Assembly (NCBI RefSeq): GCF_020595055.1
Contig: NZ_JAJDOO010000008.1
Span: forward strand, 129,742 to 184,374
Direction of reading: 5' to 3'
Origin: Desulfosporosinus shakirovi
Lineage (GTDB): Bacteria; Bacillota; Desulfitobacteriia; Desulfitobacteriales; Desulfitobacteriaceae
DNA length: 54,633 bases
This document shows, piece by piece, positions 1 through 8,214 of the stretch (the first letter of the stretch is position 1; each line of letters starts with the position of its first letter). Both the position numbers and the translations under genes were made by a program. Below the pieces are notes generated by a model. That model was not told the origin of the DNA and did not search any database. It worked only from the letters and a program-made list of their open reading frames with translations.

Positions 1-522
1 CGTTCCTATTTTGGTGTACGTTCCCGATGACGAGGTAGATCGGTATACTTCATAGGATTTTGCACCACTTACAGAATCCCAATCCAGCTCTATTTCATCC
101 GAGCCTTCAGCCGTAGCCGTCAGATCTTTTGGCGCTGACAAATCGGAATCGTCATCATCGTCCTCATCTGTTGTTGCATAGGTCTTAGCAGAATAGGTGC
201 TTGTGCCGGCACTGTTTACCGAGACAACTTTATAATAATAGGCGGTATCCTCCGACAAATCGCTATCTGTATACTGGGAAGAGGTTGTGGTTGCGATTTT
301 TGTGTACGTACCTGACGAGGTTTTAGATCTATAAACATAATAAGATGTAGCGCCACTTTCAGCATCCCAATCCAAGTATATTTCACTGGAGCTTTTGGCA
401 CTGGCTGTCAGATCTGTTGGGGCTGATGGTGAACTTAAGGCTAAAGTGTCTTTCGGAAATATCAAAACTGAGAATACCAAGCAAAGAAATAAGGTCATTA
501 ATTTGAAACTGCTATTTTTCAT
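1..522 (-). CDS. Secreted fibronectin type III repeat protein (partial, C-terminus outside window)
   Basis: The open frame starts at an ATG at 520-522 and runs without a stop to the left edge, giving 174 visible residues. A purine-rich ribosome binding site (GGAGG) precedes the start. Residues 1-29 form a typical signal peptide: a Lys, then a hydrophobic stretch, ending near Ala-Leu. Two fibronectin type III modules follow, at about 33-118 and 131 onward; both carry the patterns 'PTDLTA/PKDLTA', 'LDWD', 'YYVYRS/YEVYRS' and 'GTYTKI'. They are joined by an acidic Asp-rich linker of about 8 residues. Such modules usually act as spacers or binding domains in secreted hydrolases or adhesins. The catalytic or anchoring part, if any, lies beyond the window, so the function is unknown. 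It reads away from the lyase operon and is separated from it by a terminator. Confidence 0.8.
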   Translation of the reverse strand, partial: MKNSSFKLMTLFLCLVFSVLIFPKDTLALSSPSAPTDLTASAKSSSEIYLDWDAESGATSYYVYRSKTSSGTYTKIATTTSSQYTDSDLSEDTAYYYKVVSVNSAGTSTYSAKTYATTDEDDDDDSDLSAPKDLTATAEGSDEIELDWDSVSGAKSYEVYRSTSSSGTYTKIGT

Positions 523-848
523 TTTTTACCTCCATTATTTTAAGAGTTTTTTCTCATGATCTCCTCAGACTTTTATCTAACATTGACTATGGTCCCACAA
601 GAAACTCTAATTTTTCAAAGTCCCTTTTTTCACAGTTACATATAACCTTCGTTTACATTCCAGCGTTCAACTCCTTTACCGTGCCAATCGGGCGGGCCGT
701 TCTATAAGCTTAATCAGCAGTAATTATCACTTTGTGAAGAATCAATTGACAAAAAAATTATAGAAGCACCTATACACTTTATTCTTGTTTTATCTCCATA
801 ATCCTCCCTTTAGAAGAAACATTTTCTTTCAAAGCTAAACCCATTAAA
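523..848. other. Intergenic region upstream of the FnIII protein
   Basis: About 330 bases between the FnIII start and the lyase-operon terminator. AT-rich with no credible reading frame. It must hold the promoter of the FnIII gene on the minus strand. I looked for a cyclic-di-GMP riboswitch, which often precedes such secreted proteins, and did not find the conserved core. Confidence 0.4.
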
Positions 849-888
849 GTAAAACAAGGCTGAAAATATTCTTTCAGCCTTGTTTTAC
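849..888 (-). terminator. Terminator of the lyase operon
   Basis: A 17-bp perfect inverted repeat (arms 849-865 and 872-888, 6-nt loop) begins 3 bases after the citG stop codon and ends in a short T-rich tract on the minus strand. It is the obvious end of the citDEFCXG transcript. Confidence 0.85.
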
Positions 889-891
889 CAA

Positions 892-1794
892 TCACGAATT
901 TGATTTCCCGTCCATAAAGTCCTCTAAAAGAGCCAGAAAAACAGTAACCCCTAACAGATCCGCACTCCCGCCCGGACCTATCTTCCGTTTGCAGAAATCT
1001 TCATCCATTTCTTCGATTGCTTTAATTCCTGCAGCCGTTTTCATACCCCCAAGCGCAATAATCTTCTTAGCCCTTTCCTGAACCTCTTTTAAAGTTTCGA
1101 TAGAGTGTCTATGCAAAATATTAGTATCTTCGTTAAATTGCATAATAGCTAACAGCGTGTGAACCAGCCTTGAGTTTTGGCTTAAGTAATGATTTTCCCG
1201 ATAAACATCCAGGGCAATGTCAAAAACTGTGGGTAATCCTCTTTGGACTTCTCCCCGGATGCCTTGAACTTTGTGGGTTAAAAAGAGTCTTTCCCCATGG
1301 GTCAACCTTGAGGGATGGGTGTTTTCCAACTCACTGACTCTGGAACTTAACTCCCTTTCCACTACACCTTCGGTCATATCTTGAATAATCTTCTGCAGTG
1401 CAAAGAAGCCGGCTCCTGAGTATAAGGCCTTACCTCCGGCGGCACAGCAGATTCCCATTAAAAAAAGTGTTCCTTTATGTGTATTAACCCCTCGTGTTTT
1501 ATGAAACATTCTCCCTTCACCCAACTGCCCGATTTGCCTGATAGTCTTAAATATCTCTTTGGGGCTGTCAGACGAAAACCCCGCTTTCGCGCAATGAATC
1601 AGAGGGTCAATCAGAGCAGCGGCACTATCCAGAAAGGTGAAATAATCCATGTCACTATGGGCACCATTAGAAACTTCAGAAACCAACCCTGGGGATGGAT
1701 GACAAGCAACCTCATAAAGGATTGCCTGTACCGCTAAACTCGCAATGGCAATTGCCTGGTCATCTATGCTATTATTCTTCCCTGCTATGTACAT
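892..1794 (-). CDS. citG: Triphosphoribosyl-dephospho-CoA synthase
   Basis: Makes 2'-(5''-triphosphoribosyl)-3'-dephospho-CoA from dephospho-CoA and ATP (EC 2.4.2.52), the precursor of the prosthetic group of citrate and citramalate lyase acyl carrier protein. The family signature lies at residues 32-51, including 'HPSPGLVSEVSNGAHSD', and the Gly-rich C-terminal motif 'GPGGSADLLGVT' is at about 274-285. The 300-residue length is normal for free-standing CitG. It is the last gene of the operon and overlaps citX by 23 bp, which suggests translational coupling; a GGGG-type ribosome binding site lies inside the end of citX. Separate citX and citG, rather than a citXG fusion, is a common arrangement. 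Confidence 0.93.
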   Translation of the reverse strand: MYIAGKNNSIDDQAIAIASLAVQAILYEVACHPSPGLVSEVSNGAHSDMDYFTFLDSAAALIDPLIHCAKAGFSSDSPKEIFKTIRQIGQLGEGRMFHKTRGVNTHKGTLFLMGICCAAGGKALYSGAGFFALQKIIQDMTEGVVERELSSRVSELENTHPSRLTHGERLFLTHKVQGIRGEVQRGLPTVFDIALDVYRENHYLSQNSRLVHTLLAIMQFNEDTNILHRHSIETLKEVQERAKKIIALGGMKTAAGIKAIEEMDEDFCKRKIGPGGSADLLGVTVFLALLEDFMDGKSNS

Positions 1795-2341
1795 TTAATT
1801 TCCCCATTTTCTCCGCGTCAACAGGGTTGCTAGATCCCCATTTCCTATATCTTTCAAACCGGTCTTCGATGAATTCTATAACCTCATGCTCTCCATGCCG
1901 CCTTGATCTTACGCAATGTTGGGCATACTCCTCACACACATAACATTTTCTTCTGGGATATCCCAGTTCCCGTCTGCTTATGCCTCTACCCAAGCTATCA
2001 TAGACATCAAGGTCTAAACACCGTCCGAGAACATGCTCTTCTTCCAGATTAATCGTTATCCTCTTTAAAGCCATAGCCTCTTCTTTAACTGCAGCCAAGA
2101 AAATCGGACCTTCTGCCCCCGGCTGCCACGTTTTATAACATACCTTTTCCCTTAACATAGTGCAAATTAAAGTACTCATCTCCTGGATAATAGTCAAAGT
2201 GAGATCATTTGTCTTCCGGAGGCCGGGATAGTTTACTCTCATAACCAGTATCGGAGTTTGATAACGTTTTAGAAGGCTGTCAATAAACTCAACCCTTCTC
2301 TCCCTTGCTTCAAGCAAATCCTTAACCGTATATCTTTCCAT
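1772..2341 (-). CDS. citX: Apo-citrate lyase phosphoribosyl-dephospho-CoA transferase (holo-ACP synthase)
   Basis: Transfers the prosthetic group made by CitG to the serine of the gamma subunit CitD (EC 2.7.7.61). Family features are the 'LDLDVYDSLGRGISR' block at about 109-123, whose two Asp residues are probable metal ligands, followed by 'RKCYVCEEYAQHC' at 131-143 and 'RSRRH' at 145-149. The length of 189 residues is close to the usual 170-185. It starts 3 bp after the citC stop and overlaps citG, so the maturation genes C-X-G form a tight block. Confidence 0.92.
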   Translation of the reverse strand: MERYTVKDLLEARERRVEFIDSLLKRYQTPILVMRVNYPGLRKTNDLTLTIIQEMSTLICTMLREKVCYKTWQPGAEGPIFLAAVKEEAMALKRITINLEEEHVLGRCLDLDVYDSLGRGISRRELGYPRRKCYVCEEYAQHCVRSRRHGEHEVIEFIEDRFERYRKWGSSNPVDAEKMGKLNVHSREE

Positions 2342-2344
2342 AAT

Positions 2345-3409
2345 TCAGTGCGGAGAGTCAGATCTCTTTATATTCTCCACGATCTCCCTTCCGCGGCTTG
2401 TACTCAGAAACTCCAAGGTAACTTCAGGCAGGAGGTTACTAAGCTCCTGAATATCGTCCGATTTTAACAGGCTTCTAACCCTTGAAGCACTGATCGCCTC
2501 GTTCCCAAATGCCTTCCTCTTGATTTCATGCAGTTCAACCCCGTAAATAGGCAGCACATTCTTTAAAGTCTCATTATATGTTTTTGTAACCGTACAATAC
2601 GGTTCTTCTCCCACATATCTTTTCTTAATCTTAAAAACATGGCAAAAATACTTCCCAAAAATCGAGGAATCTAAGTCAGTATAGGCTCTGAGTCTTTCTC
2701 CTTCCTCCCTTAAAAAGTAGAAGGGAAAGGTAGCCGCTGAGATAATATACTCCCCACTGGGTATTACTTTGACATTTCTTAAATGACCCATCCCCTGACG
2801 AACCAGCTCGATTCTTGTTTCGAAAGGAAACAGAGATTTATCCTCTTCAACAATAAACACGAGGACCTCACTGTTATTTTTAGAAGCTTCTTCAATTAAG
2901 AATTGGTGTCCCAGGGTGAAGGGATTGCAATTCATAACCAAAGCCGCTTTTTCCAAATCTCCCATGTTGTAGTTCTTTTTAATTTCCTTTAATTTTTGAC
3001 TGATATTATAAATCCCATTTTCTAAGAGAGCAACCTCAGAATTGTGATGGATAAGTTTGAAATTCAAGGCTGAAAAAATATGTGCCTGAGAAGGCTTTGT
3101 AAAAACAAAATAATGATAGATACCTTGACTAAAGAGTTGATCAATTAAGGCGGAGACTAAAGTCGATGTTATTCCCTCTCCCCTGAGTTCATCAATAACC
3201 GCAAAACACTTCAAGACATTTTTTGCCTTTGAACAAGTCGCAACCATGGGAGTCCCCTTTGCCCCGGTCGTCTGCTCCCCGGCCCTTATAACCAGCGTAT
3301 AGTCCACATCCCCATCTAAGACTAGGTCAAAATCTTCGAGGAAGGTTTCTACCTCATCTCGTTCCACCTTATTCTTGAGATTTACCGTTTCGATGTGAAC
3401 TCCGTACAT
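2345..3409 (-). CDS. citC: [Citrate (pro-3S)-lyase] ligase
   Basis: Acetylates the thiol of the lyase prosthetic group using ATP and acetate (EC 6.2.1.22), switching the lyase on. Residues 1 to about 130 look like a GNAT-type N-terminal domain ('LRGEGITSTLVSALIDQL' near 95-112). From about 155 a nucleotidyltransferase domain follows, with 'NCNPFTLGHQFLIE' carrying the HIGH-like site and 'ISASRVRSLL' near the C-terminus. The 354-residue length fits the family. Unlike many operons, where citC comes first, this one lies downstream of citF and is separated from it by a 163-bp hairpin-rich gap. Confidence 0.93.
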   Translation of the reverse strand: MYGVHIETVNLKNKVERDEVETFLEDFDLVLDGDVDYTLVIRAGEQTTGAKGTPMVATCSKAKNVLKCFAVIDELRGEGITSTLVSALIDQLFSQGIYHYFVFTKPSQAHIFSALNFKLIHHNSEVALLENGIYNISQKLKEIKKNYNMGDLEKAALVMNCNPFTLGHQFLIEEASKNNSEVLVFIVEEDKSLFPFETRIELVRQGMGHLRNVKVIPSGEYIISAATFPFYFLREEGERLRAYTDLDSSIFGKYFCHVFKIKKRYVGEEPYCTVTKTYNETLKNVLPIYGVELHEIKRKAFGNEAISASRVRSLLKSDDIQELSNLLPEVTLEFLSTSRGREIVENIKRSDSPH

Positions 3410-3572
3410 ACTAGTTTTCTCCTTCCAAACTTACTTATTCCACGAAGGAACACGATAGTGTCCAGTGGACAGTATCGCCGAAGGCGAATGCCCCATAGAG
3501 TACAAACCGCCTAGAGATGACTATCGCCGAAGGCGCAGAGCCTTTTGACAAGTAATATAGCGCCGCAGGATG
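3410..3572 (-). repeat. Hairpin-rich spacer inside the lyase operon, including a family II intergenic repeat
   Basis: The citF-citC gap holds a stem-loop at about 3451-3476 (stem around 'GTCC-AGT-GGAC') followed by 'TATCGCCGAAGGCG'. A second 'ACTATCGCCGAAGGCG' copy lies at 3520-3535. The same hairpin plus 'ATCGCCG.AGGCG' occurs in opposite orientation at 38891-38957, where the stem reads 'CTCC-AGT-GGAG', so a G-C pair is replaced by a C-G pair. This marks a dispersed structured element rather than random sequence. A further small stem lies near 3556-3576 around 'ATAGC...GCTAT'. Effects on the operon mRNA (processing, pausing, stability) are inference. Confidence 0.65.
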
Positions 3573-5120
3573 CTATGACACTAAGTCCACTTTCCTAACG
3601 ATGTCGATAACACTGCCGTCCCTATACTCTACGACAGCAACGATTTTCTCCGATGTTTCAACACCCTTAGGGACTCCTGTAATTTTTTCGGCCAGCAATT
3701 TTAATTCTTCTATGGTCATGAGAGGGAGATTGGTCATCCTTAGTTTTTCAAGCAGATCCACTCTTTTAGGATTAACCGCAATTCCTCGCTCCGTGACCAC
3801 AACATCAATGCTTTCCCCAGGTGTAGTGACGGTTATCACCTTGTCCTTGATTATGGGGAGTCGGGCCTTCATCAGATTTGTTACCACAATAGCAAGTTTT
3901 GATCCGGCTGCCGTATCACTATGTCCACCTGAACCGCCCATAATCATTCCGCTGGACCCTGTGGTAACATTAACATTAAAGTCCGTGTCAATTTCTGTCG
4001 CTCCCAAAATCATAATATCCAGATTATTAACTACGGCTCCTTTAGTATGGGGATTGCCATACATGGAAGCGGACATAAATTGATGGGTGGGGTTGTCTCT
4101 ATAAGACTCTATGGCTTTCAGATCAAAGCATTGAACATCAAAGAGGCTTCTAAAAAGACCTTCCTCCAACATTTCTACGAGATACCCGGTAATTCCCCCG
4201 GAAGCGAAACTTCCAACCACCCCTTCATGTTGCATGATCTTTTTCAATTCCGCGGCAACGGCCAGTGAAGTACCGCCTGCTCCCGTTTGAAAGGACATGC
4301 CCTCCCGAACTAAACCGGAGGCCTTAATCACTTCAGTCGCTCTTTTAGCAATAATAAGGGCCACAGGGTCCTTCGTAATTCTCGTCGTACCGGAAACGAT
4401 GCCCTTAGGATCTCCGATGGAATCAATTTTAACGATGTAGTCTATAAATACTTGGCTGATTTCAATGGGATAGGCAGGGTAAGGCACTAAATGATCCGTT
4501 ATGGCGATGGTTTTATCGGCATACTCCGCATCTGCAACGGCATACCCTAATGAACCACAAGCTGCATTACCATAAACTCCATTAATATTTCCATAGTTGT
4601 CCGCCGTAGGGGCTGCCAGGAAGGCAACATCGATATGCAAATCTCCGCTTTCTATGGCCCTAGCCCGTCCGCCGTGGGTTTGCATAATCGCAGGTTTCTT
4701 CAATTCACCCCTCGAAACCGCTTCCGCCACCGGGCCGGATATGTAATTTGCTACCAGACCGCTTACCACTCCGCTTTCAATATGCTCGACAAGGGGGGCA
4801 TGGATTGGGAAAATAGAACTCGCCGCAACGGTCAGATCCTTAACCCCTCTTGCGGCCAATCTCTCCATGACTATATTTAAAACATAATCTCCATTTCTTA
4901 AGTGATGGTGAAAGGAGATAGTCATACCATCGGCGATCTCTAACTTGTCTAAGGCATCCTCTAAGCTTGGCAATACCTTATGCTCATTAGGGATCACACT
5001 TGTCAGTTTGACGGCGGTTCTGTTTTTTACTCCTACCTTACTAAAGGCCCCTTGAAAAGGCCTAACCTGCCCATATCCTTCTATGTAGTCAGGAATTTCT
5101 CTGCCCAGTATAGTTTTCAT
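3573..5120 (-). CDS. citF: Citrate (or citramalate) lyase alpha subunit, acyl-ACP:citrate ACP-transferase
   Basis: The alpha subunit exchanges acetyl for citryl (or citramalyl) on the acyl carrier subunit. The 515-residue protein has the CoA-transferase-like architecture of CitF, starting 'MKTILGREIPDYIEGYG', with Gly-rich loops 'GAGGTSLAV' near 281 and 'GGSGGHSDTAAGSK' near 391. Length agrees with the family (about 505-520). It overlaps citE by 4 bp (ATGA type). The protein alone does not decide between citrate and citramalate lyase. The adjacent glutamate-mutase and methylaspartase genes make citramalate a serious alternative substrate. Confidence 0.93.
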   Translation of the reverse strand: MKTILGREIPDYIEGYGQVRPFQGAFSKVGVKNRTAVKLTSVIPNEHKVLPSLEDALDKLEIADGMTISFHHHLRNGDYVLNIVMERLAARGVKDLTVAASSIFPIHAPLVEHIESGVVSGLVANYISGPVAEAVSRGELKKPAIMQTHGGRARAIESGDLHIDVAFLAAPTADNYGNINGVYGNAACGSLGYAVADAEYADKTIAITDHLVPYPAYPIEISQVFIDYIVKIDSIGDPKGIVSGTTRITKDPVALIIAKRATEVIKASGLVREGMSFQTGAGGTSLAVAAELKKIMQHEGVVGSFASGGITGYLVEMLEEGLFRSLFDVQCFDLKAIESYRDNPTHQFMSASMYGNPHTKGAVVNNLDIMILGATEIDTDFNVNVTTGSSGMIMGGSGGHSDTAAGSKLAIVVTNLMKARLPIIKDKVITVTTPGESIDVVVTERGIAVNPKRVDLLEKLRMTNLPLMTIEELKLLAEKITGVPKGVETSEKIVAVVEYRDGSVIDIVRKVDLVS

Positions 5121-6010
5121 CTTGCTCCACCCTCGCCGCTAATAAGTCCCAGCCTTATGCCTTGATCCACTGTGCATGCCGCTCGATTGATGACAGGAGC
5201 ATCGATCATTTTACCATCTAATGAGCAACATCCTTTGCCTTCTTTTTCCGCTTCCTCCATAGCATCCAAAATCCTTAAAGCTCGTTTTAGTTCATCCTCT
5301 GTCGGTGCGAAAACGGAATGAATCGTTTCAATCTGCCTTGGATTAATAGCTGATTTTCCGGTTAGCCCTAAACCTTTTGCTTTAGCCGTATCCTTTTCAA
5401 GCCCCTCATAATCGTTGATATCTGTGAATGGAGTATCTATTGCATCGACCTTTAAAGCTCGGCACACAGTTGCCACCTTATTTCGGGCATAAAAGATTTC
5501 TTCTCCCTCTTTTGTCCGTTCTATGCCTAAATCTGCTGTCAAATCTTCCCCTCCCAACAACACTCCAACCGTTCGAGTAGAGGCCTGGACCACATTATAG
5601 ACATTTTCAAGTCCAAGGGCAGTTTCTATGAGGGCGATAATCTTAATGCTTCCGGGGGGATATCCCTCTTCCTTTTCAATTTTATCCAGTAATATATCCA
5701 CAAGCTTTATTTCTTCTTCATTCGCTTTAGGGATCAACAATGTATCAGGTTTTACGCGAGCAATCATATCCACATCTTGTGGCCCGAACTCCGTATCCAG
5801 GGGATTTACTCTGACTACCACTTCCACCTGGGAGTAATCAATGGTTTTAATCGCTTCTCTGACTAAAATCCTGGCACTGTCTTTTTCTGTTAAGCTAACC
5901 GCATCCTCTAAATCTAAGATAATCGAGTCTGCTCCCAGTATCGCTGCGTCTTGAAGCATACCAGGGTTATTCCCCGGCATAAACAACATCGTTCTTCTCA
6001 ATTTTTCCAT
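5117..6010 (-). CDS. citE: Citrate (or citramalate) lyase beta subunit, citryl-ACP lyase
   Basis: Cleaves the acyl-ACP intermediate to release the 2-oxoacid (oxaloacetate from citrate, pyruvate from citramalate) and acetyl-ACP. It is a HpcH/HpaI-type TIM-barrel protein: 'RRTMLFMPGNNPGML' at about 5-19, the acidic metal-binding segment 'IILDLEDAV' near 30-38, 'GGEDLTADLG' near 152 and 'GKSAINPRQI' near 218. The length of 297 is typical. It begins 39 bp after citD and overlaps citF by 4 bp. Confidence 0.93.
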   Translation of the reverse strand: MEKLRRTMLFMPGNNPGMLQDAAILGADSIILDLEDAVSLTEKDSARILVREAIKTIDYSQVEVVVRVNPLDTEFGPQDVDMIARVKPDTLLIPKANEEEIKLVDILLDKIEKEEGYPPGSIKIIALIETALGLENVYNVVQASTRTVGVLLGGEDLTADLGIERTKEGEEIFYARNKVATVCRALKVDAIDTPFTDINDYEGLEKDTAKAKGLGLTGKSAINPRQIETIHSVFAPTEDELKRALRILDAMEEAEKEGKGCCSLDGKMIDAPVINRAACTVDQGIRLGLISGEGGAR

Positions 6011-6049
6011 GTTAACCCACCTTAAATTAGGATACTCTCGTGACTTTCA

Positions 6050-6313
6050 TTAAATTGCCCTGCTAATAGCAGTTTCTACTCTTGCTGCAATGGTGTAATC
6101 TAAAGCTCCCTTGTCTTGAGCCTTAATCGATATGCCTTCGATGCCCATTTCCTGTACTTTATGTAAAATCACTTGTTCGATGACCTCTCCGAATTGTTGC
6201 ATAACAATACTTTCCAGTTCGAGCTCTGTTTTTCCTAATTCATTAGGTTTAACCATTATCAAAATATCATTGGACTCCAAGGTCCCCGCTTTGGCCACTT
6301 TCGTTATTTTCAC
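6050..6313 (-). CDS. citD: Lyase acyl carrier protein (gamma subunit)
   Basis: Small acyl carrier subunit carrying the phosphoribosyl-dephospho-CoA group. I chose the GTG at 6311-6313 because it follows a GAGGTGAG-type site and makes the protein start 'VKITKVAKAGTLESND'. That places the modified serine at residue 14, as in the characterised family. A longer in-frame extension to 6439 exists but would add 42 residues unlike CitD and run across a 44-bp palindrome. At 87 residues it is slightly shorter than the usual 95-100. It is the first gene of the lyase operon. Confidence 0.9.
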   Translation of the reverse strand: MKITKVAKAGTLESNDILIMVKPNELGKTELELESIVMQQFGEVIEQVILHKVQEMGIEGISIKAQDKGALDYTIAARVETAISRAI

Positions 6314-6376
6314 CTTACTCACCTCAATCCTAAAAACATCCTGCTGATTAACCTTTAATCTGCCCCAAAAATACAC

Positions 6377-6420
6377 ATTCCGAACACTTGTCATTATATC
6401 AAATGACAGGTGTTCGGAAT
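6377..6420. promoter_or_regulatory. 18-bp inverted repeat upstream of citD (candidate operator or stem-loop)
   Basis: Arms 6377-6394 and 6403-6420 match at 17 of 18 positions around an 8-bp spacer; each half ends in 'TGTTCGGAAT' or its complement. The element lies in the 141-bp gap between the carbonic anhydrase stop and citD. No T-run follows, so it is not a good terminator on the minus strand, where it would also hold a C-A mismatch. A dimer-binding operator controlling the lyase operon is the preferred reading, but no regulator gene is adjacent. Confidence 0.45.
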
Positions 6421-6454
6421 AGCGTTGAACCCAATGCAACTCTTCTATATAAAT

Positions 6455-7084
6455 TTAGTTTGATAATTCGAAGACTCCGTTTTCATAGTTAAAAATGAAA
6501 ACCTCACCAGTTTCAATCATATAATAGAAACCGTAAATATTTATCTCTTTATTAAGATACTTTTCTTTAATATAAGGATAGGTTAATAGATGTTTAATCT
6601 GCTCTAATATGTTTATTTGCTCGGTTAACCATTCTTTCATGTATTCGTCGTCTTTGTCTTCCAGGTGTACCATGACCCTCTTCTTAACATTTTGGGCCAA
6701 TTCCAGCCATTTTTTAGTATCCGGCAAATTATTAAGTATCTCATCGGGCAAATAGATCGAAGCACACCCTCCACAATTAGAGTGACCACAGACAACAATA
6801 TTTTCTACTTTTAGAGACTTTACAGCGTATTCAATTGCCGAAGTAGTTGCCACATAGTCCTGATGTGTTTCTTTATAGGGCGGGACTATGTTGGCAATAT
6901 TTCGAACAACGAACAATTCTCCCGGTAATGATTTTGTTATCATCTCCGGCATTACACGTGAATCAGAGCAGGCAATAAACAGAGTATGGGGTTCTTGACG
7001 TCGTTTCAACTTATCGAATAAATTCTTATGCTCTTCGAAGTCCTTTTGTCTAAATTTAATCAGCCCTTCTAACATTCTTTGCAT
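6455..7084 (-). CDS. Beta-class carbonic anhydrase
   Basis: Interconverts CO2 and bicarbonate (EC 4.2.1.1). Zinc ligands are visible as Cys39-x-Asp41-x-Arg43 in 'ACSDSRVMP' and His101/Cys104 in 'CGHSNCGGC'. The 209-residue length is standard for the bacterial beta class. No signal peptide, so cytoplasmic. It sits 141 bp upstream of citD on the same strand. It could supply or remove bicarbonate around the decarboxylating and carboxylating steps that follow lyase action, or be an independent unit; the palindrome in the gap may separate the two. Confidence 0.93.
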   Translation of the reverse strand: MQRMLEGLIKFRQKDFEEHKNLFDKLKRRQEPHTLFIACSDSRVMPEMITKSLPGELFVVRNIANIVPPYKETHQDYVATTSAIEYAVKSLKVENIVVCGHSNCGGCASIYLPDEILNNLPDTKKWLELAQNVKKRVMVHLEDKDDEYMKEWLTEQINILEQIKHLLTYPYIKEKYLNKEINIYGFYYMIETGEVFIFNYENGVFELSN

Positions 7085-7393
7085 AAGTCGACCTCCAAAT
7101 AATTATTCTTTAGTTCTTTGGCCCAAACAATTAGATACAGTAGATACAATAATAATTCCAAACAGTGATTTGTAACTTCTTGCACTAACTTAATTATAAG
7201 GCCTTTTTACTAAAAATTGGAGGCCTTTATTATGTTTTTATTATGTTTTTTTATTAAGGCAATCCCATTATTGAATTGCCTTATTATTCAGTATATTTAT
7301 TGTGATGAGCCCTATCAGTAGTTTCTCCTTCTTCTTGGTAATTTATCACCGAATCTATCATACTTCAATCAATATACATTACATTAATTTATA
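7085..7393. other. Intergenic region with two weak stem-loops
   Basis: About 310 AT-rich bases between the carbonic anhydrase start and the end of the dehydratase activator. Two short inverted repeats are visible, 'AAGGCCT/AGGCCTT' near 7199-7230 and 'AAGGCAAT/ATTGCCTT' near 7256-7285. Either could end the upstream transcript, but neither has a strong T-run on the minus strand. The carbonic anhydrase promoter must lie here. No reading frame is convincing. Confidence 0.35.
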
Positions 7394-8197
7394 CTATGGT
7401 TGATTTGCATAGACACAACATCCCATAGCTCCATTATATTGGGGCTCTTGGGGTATCACAATCTTACGGCCAGCCCCCCCCTCCAAAAGCTTGCCTACTG
7501 CCAGATTATGCGCTACCCCTCCGGTGAAAACAATTATCTCCCCGCGAAAGGATCGCAAAAGAGGCAAAATGCGTTTAACTATCGTAGTATTTACTCCTGC
7601 CGCCAGTTCGGTCAGGGGAAATCCTTCGACAATCTTACCGATCAGCTCACTTTCGCCGAACACCGCGCAAGTGGAATTCAGCTCCACAGGAGCATCGGTA
7701 TATTCCCCCAGCTCTTCGAGAGTCAGGTCGAGTATAGTCGCCATATTCTCTAAATAACGTCCGGAAGAGGCGGCACACTTGTCATTGGTCAAGAAATCAA
7801 CCATCTTCCCTTTTTGGACCTGAATGATTTTGCTGTCTTGTCCACCCAAATCAACCAACGTAAAATCCTTAAGACCTGTCTGATAAATTGCTCCCAGCAC
7901 ATGGGCTTTAAGCTCAGGAATTGCTTCGCCTCCGGCAAGTTCCAGGGTATTCCGCCCGTATCCTGTGGAAACTAAATGATCCACCGCAGGCAATCCTAAA
8001 GCCTCAAAGTTCACGGACAATTTATCCCCCTGTTTCCGTCCGTACTCCCGGTAAAAACGAATCGTGTCCAAACTTTCCAGTCGAAGGATCTCCAAACCTT
8101 CCTCTTCAGGCTTATATGCCATAAGGGCAATCTTAACACTCCGACTCCCCAGATCAATTCCACAAATGGTATGTTGTCCTGACATATCGTTCTTCAT
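7394..8197 (-). CDS. ATP-dependent activator of a 2-hydroxyacyl-CoA dehydratase (HgdC/BadF family)
   Basis: ASKHA-fold homodimeric ATPase that injects a low-potential electron into its partner dehydratase. Visible elements are the phosphate-binding 'CGIDLGSRSVK' at 12-22, 'DLGGQDSK' at 116-123, and the two cysteines expected to bridge one [4Fe-4S] cluster between subunits, Cys141 in 'NDKCAASSGR' and Cys177 in 'STCAVFGESE'. The adenosine motif 'FTGGVAHN' lies near 224-231. The 267-residue length matches the family. It starts 17 bp after its presumed partner gene. Substrate cannot be read from sequence. Confidence 0.92.
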   Translation of the reverse strand: MKNDMSGQHTICGIDLGSRSVKIALMAYKPEEEGLEILRLESLDTIRFYREYGRKQGDKLSVNFEALGLPAVDHLVSTGYGRNTLELAGGEAIPELKAHVLGAIYQTGLKDFTLVDLGGQDSKIIQVQKGKMVDFLTNDKCAASSGRYLENMATILDLTLEELGEYTDAPVELNSTCAVFGESELIGKIVEGFPLTELAAGVNTTIVKRILPLLRSFRGEIIVFTGGVAHNLAVGKLLEGGAGRKIVIPQEPQYNGAMGCCVYANQP

Positions 8198-8214
8198 CCT
8201 TCCCCCCGATACAT

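Noticed and set aside
523-848. Possible cyclic-di-GMP riboswitch before the FnIII gene
   Set aside because: The conserved core of either class could not be found on the minus strand.
6314-6439. 42-residue N-terminal extension of CitD
   Set aside because: It crosses the palindrome and displaces the modified serine from its usual position 14; the GTG start has a ribosome binding site.
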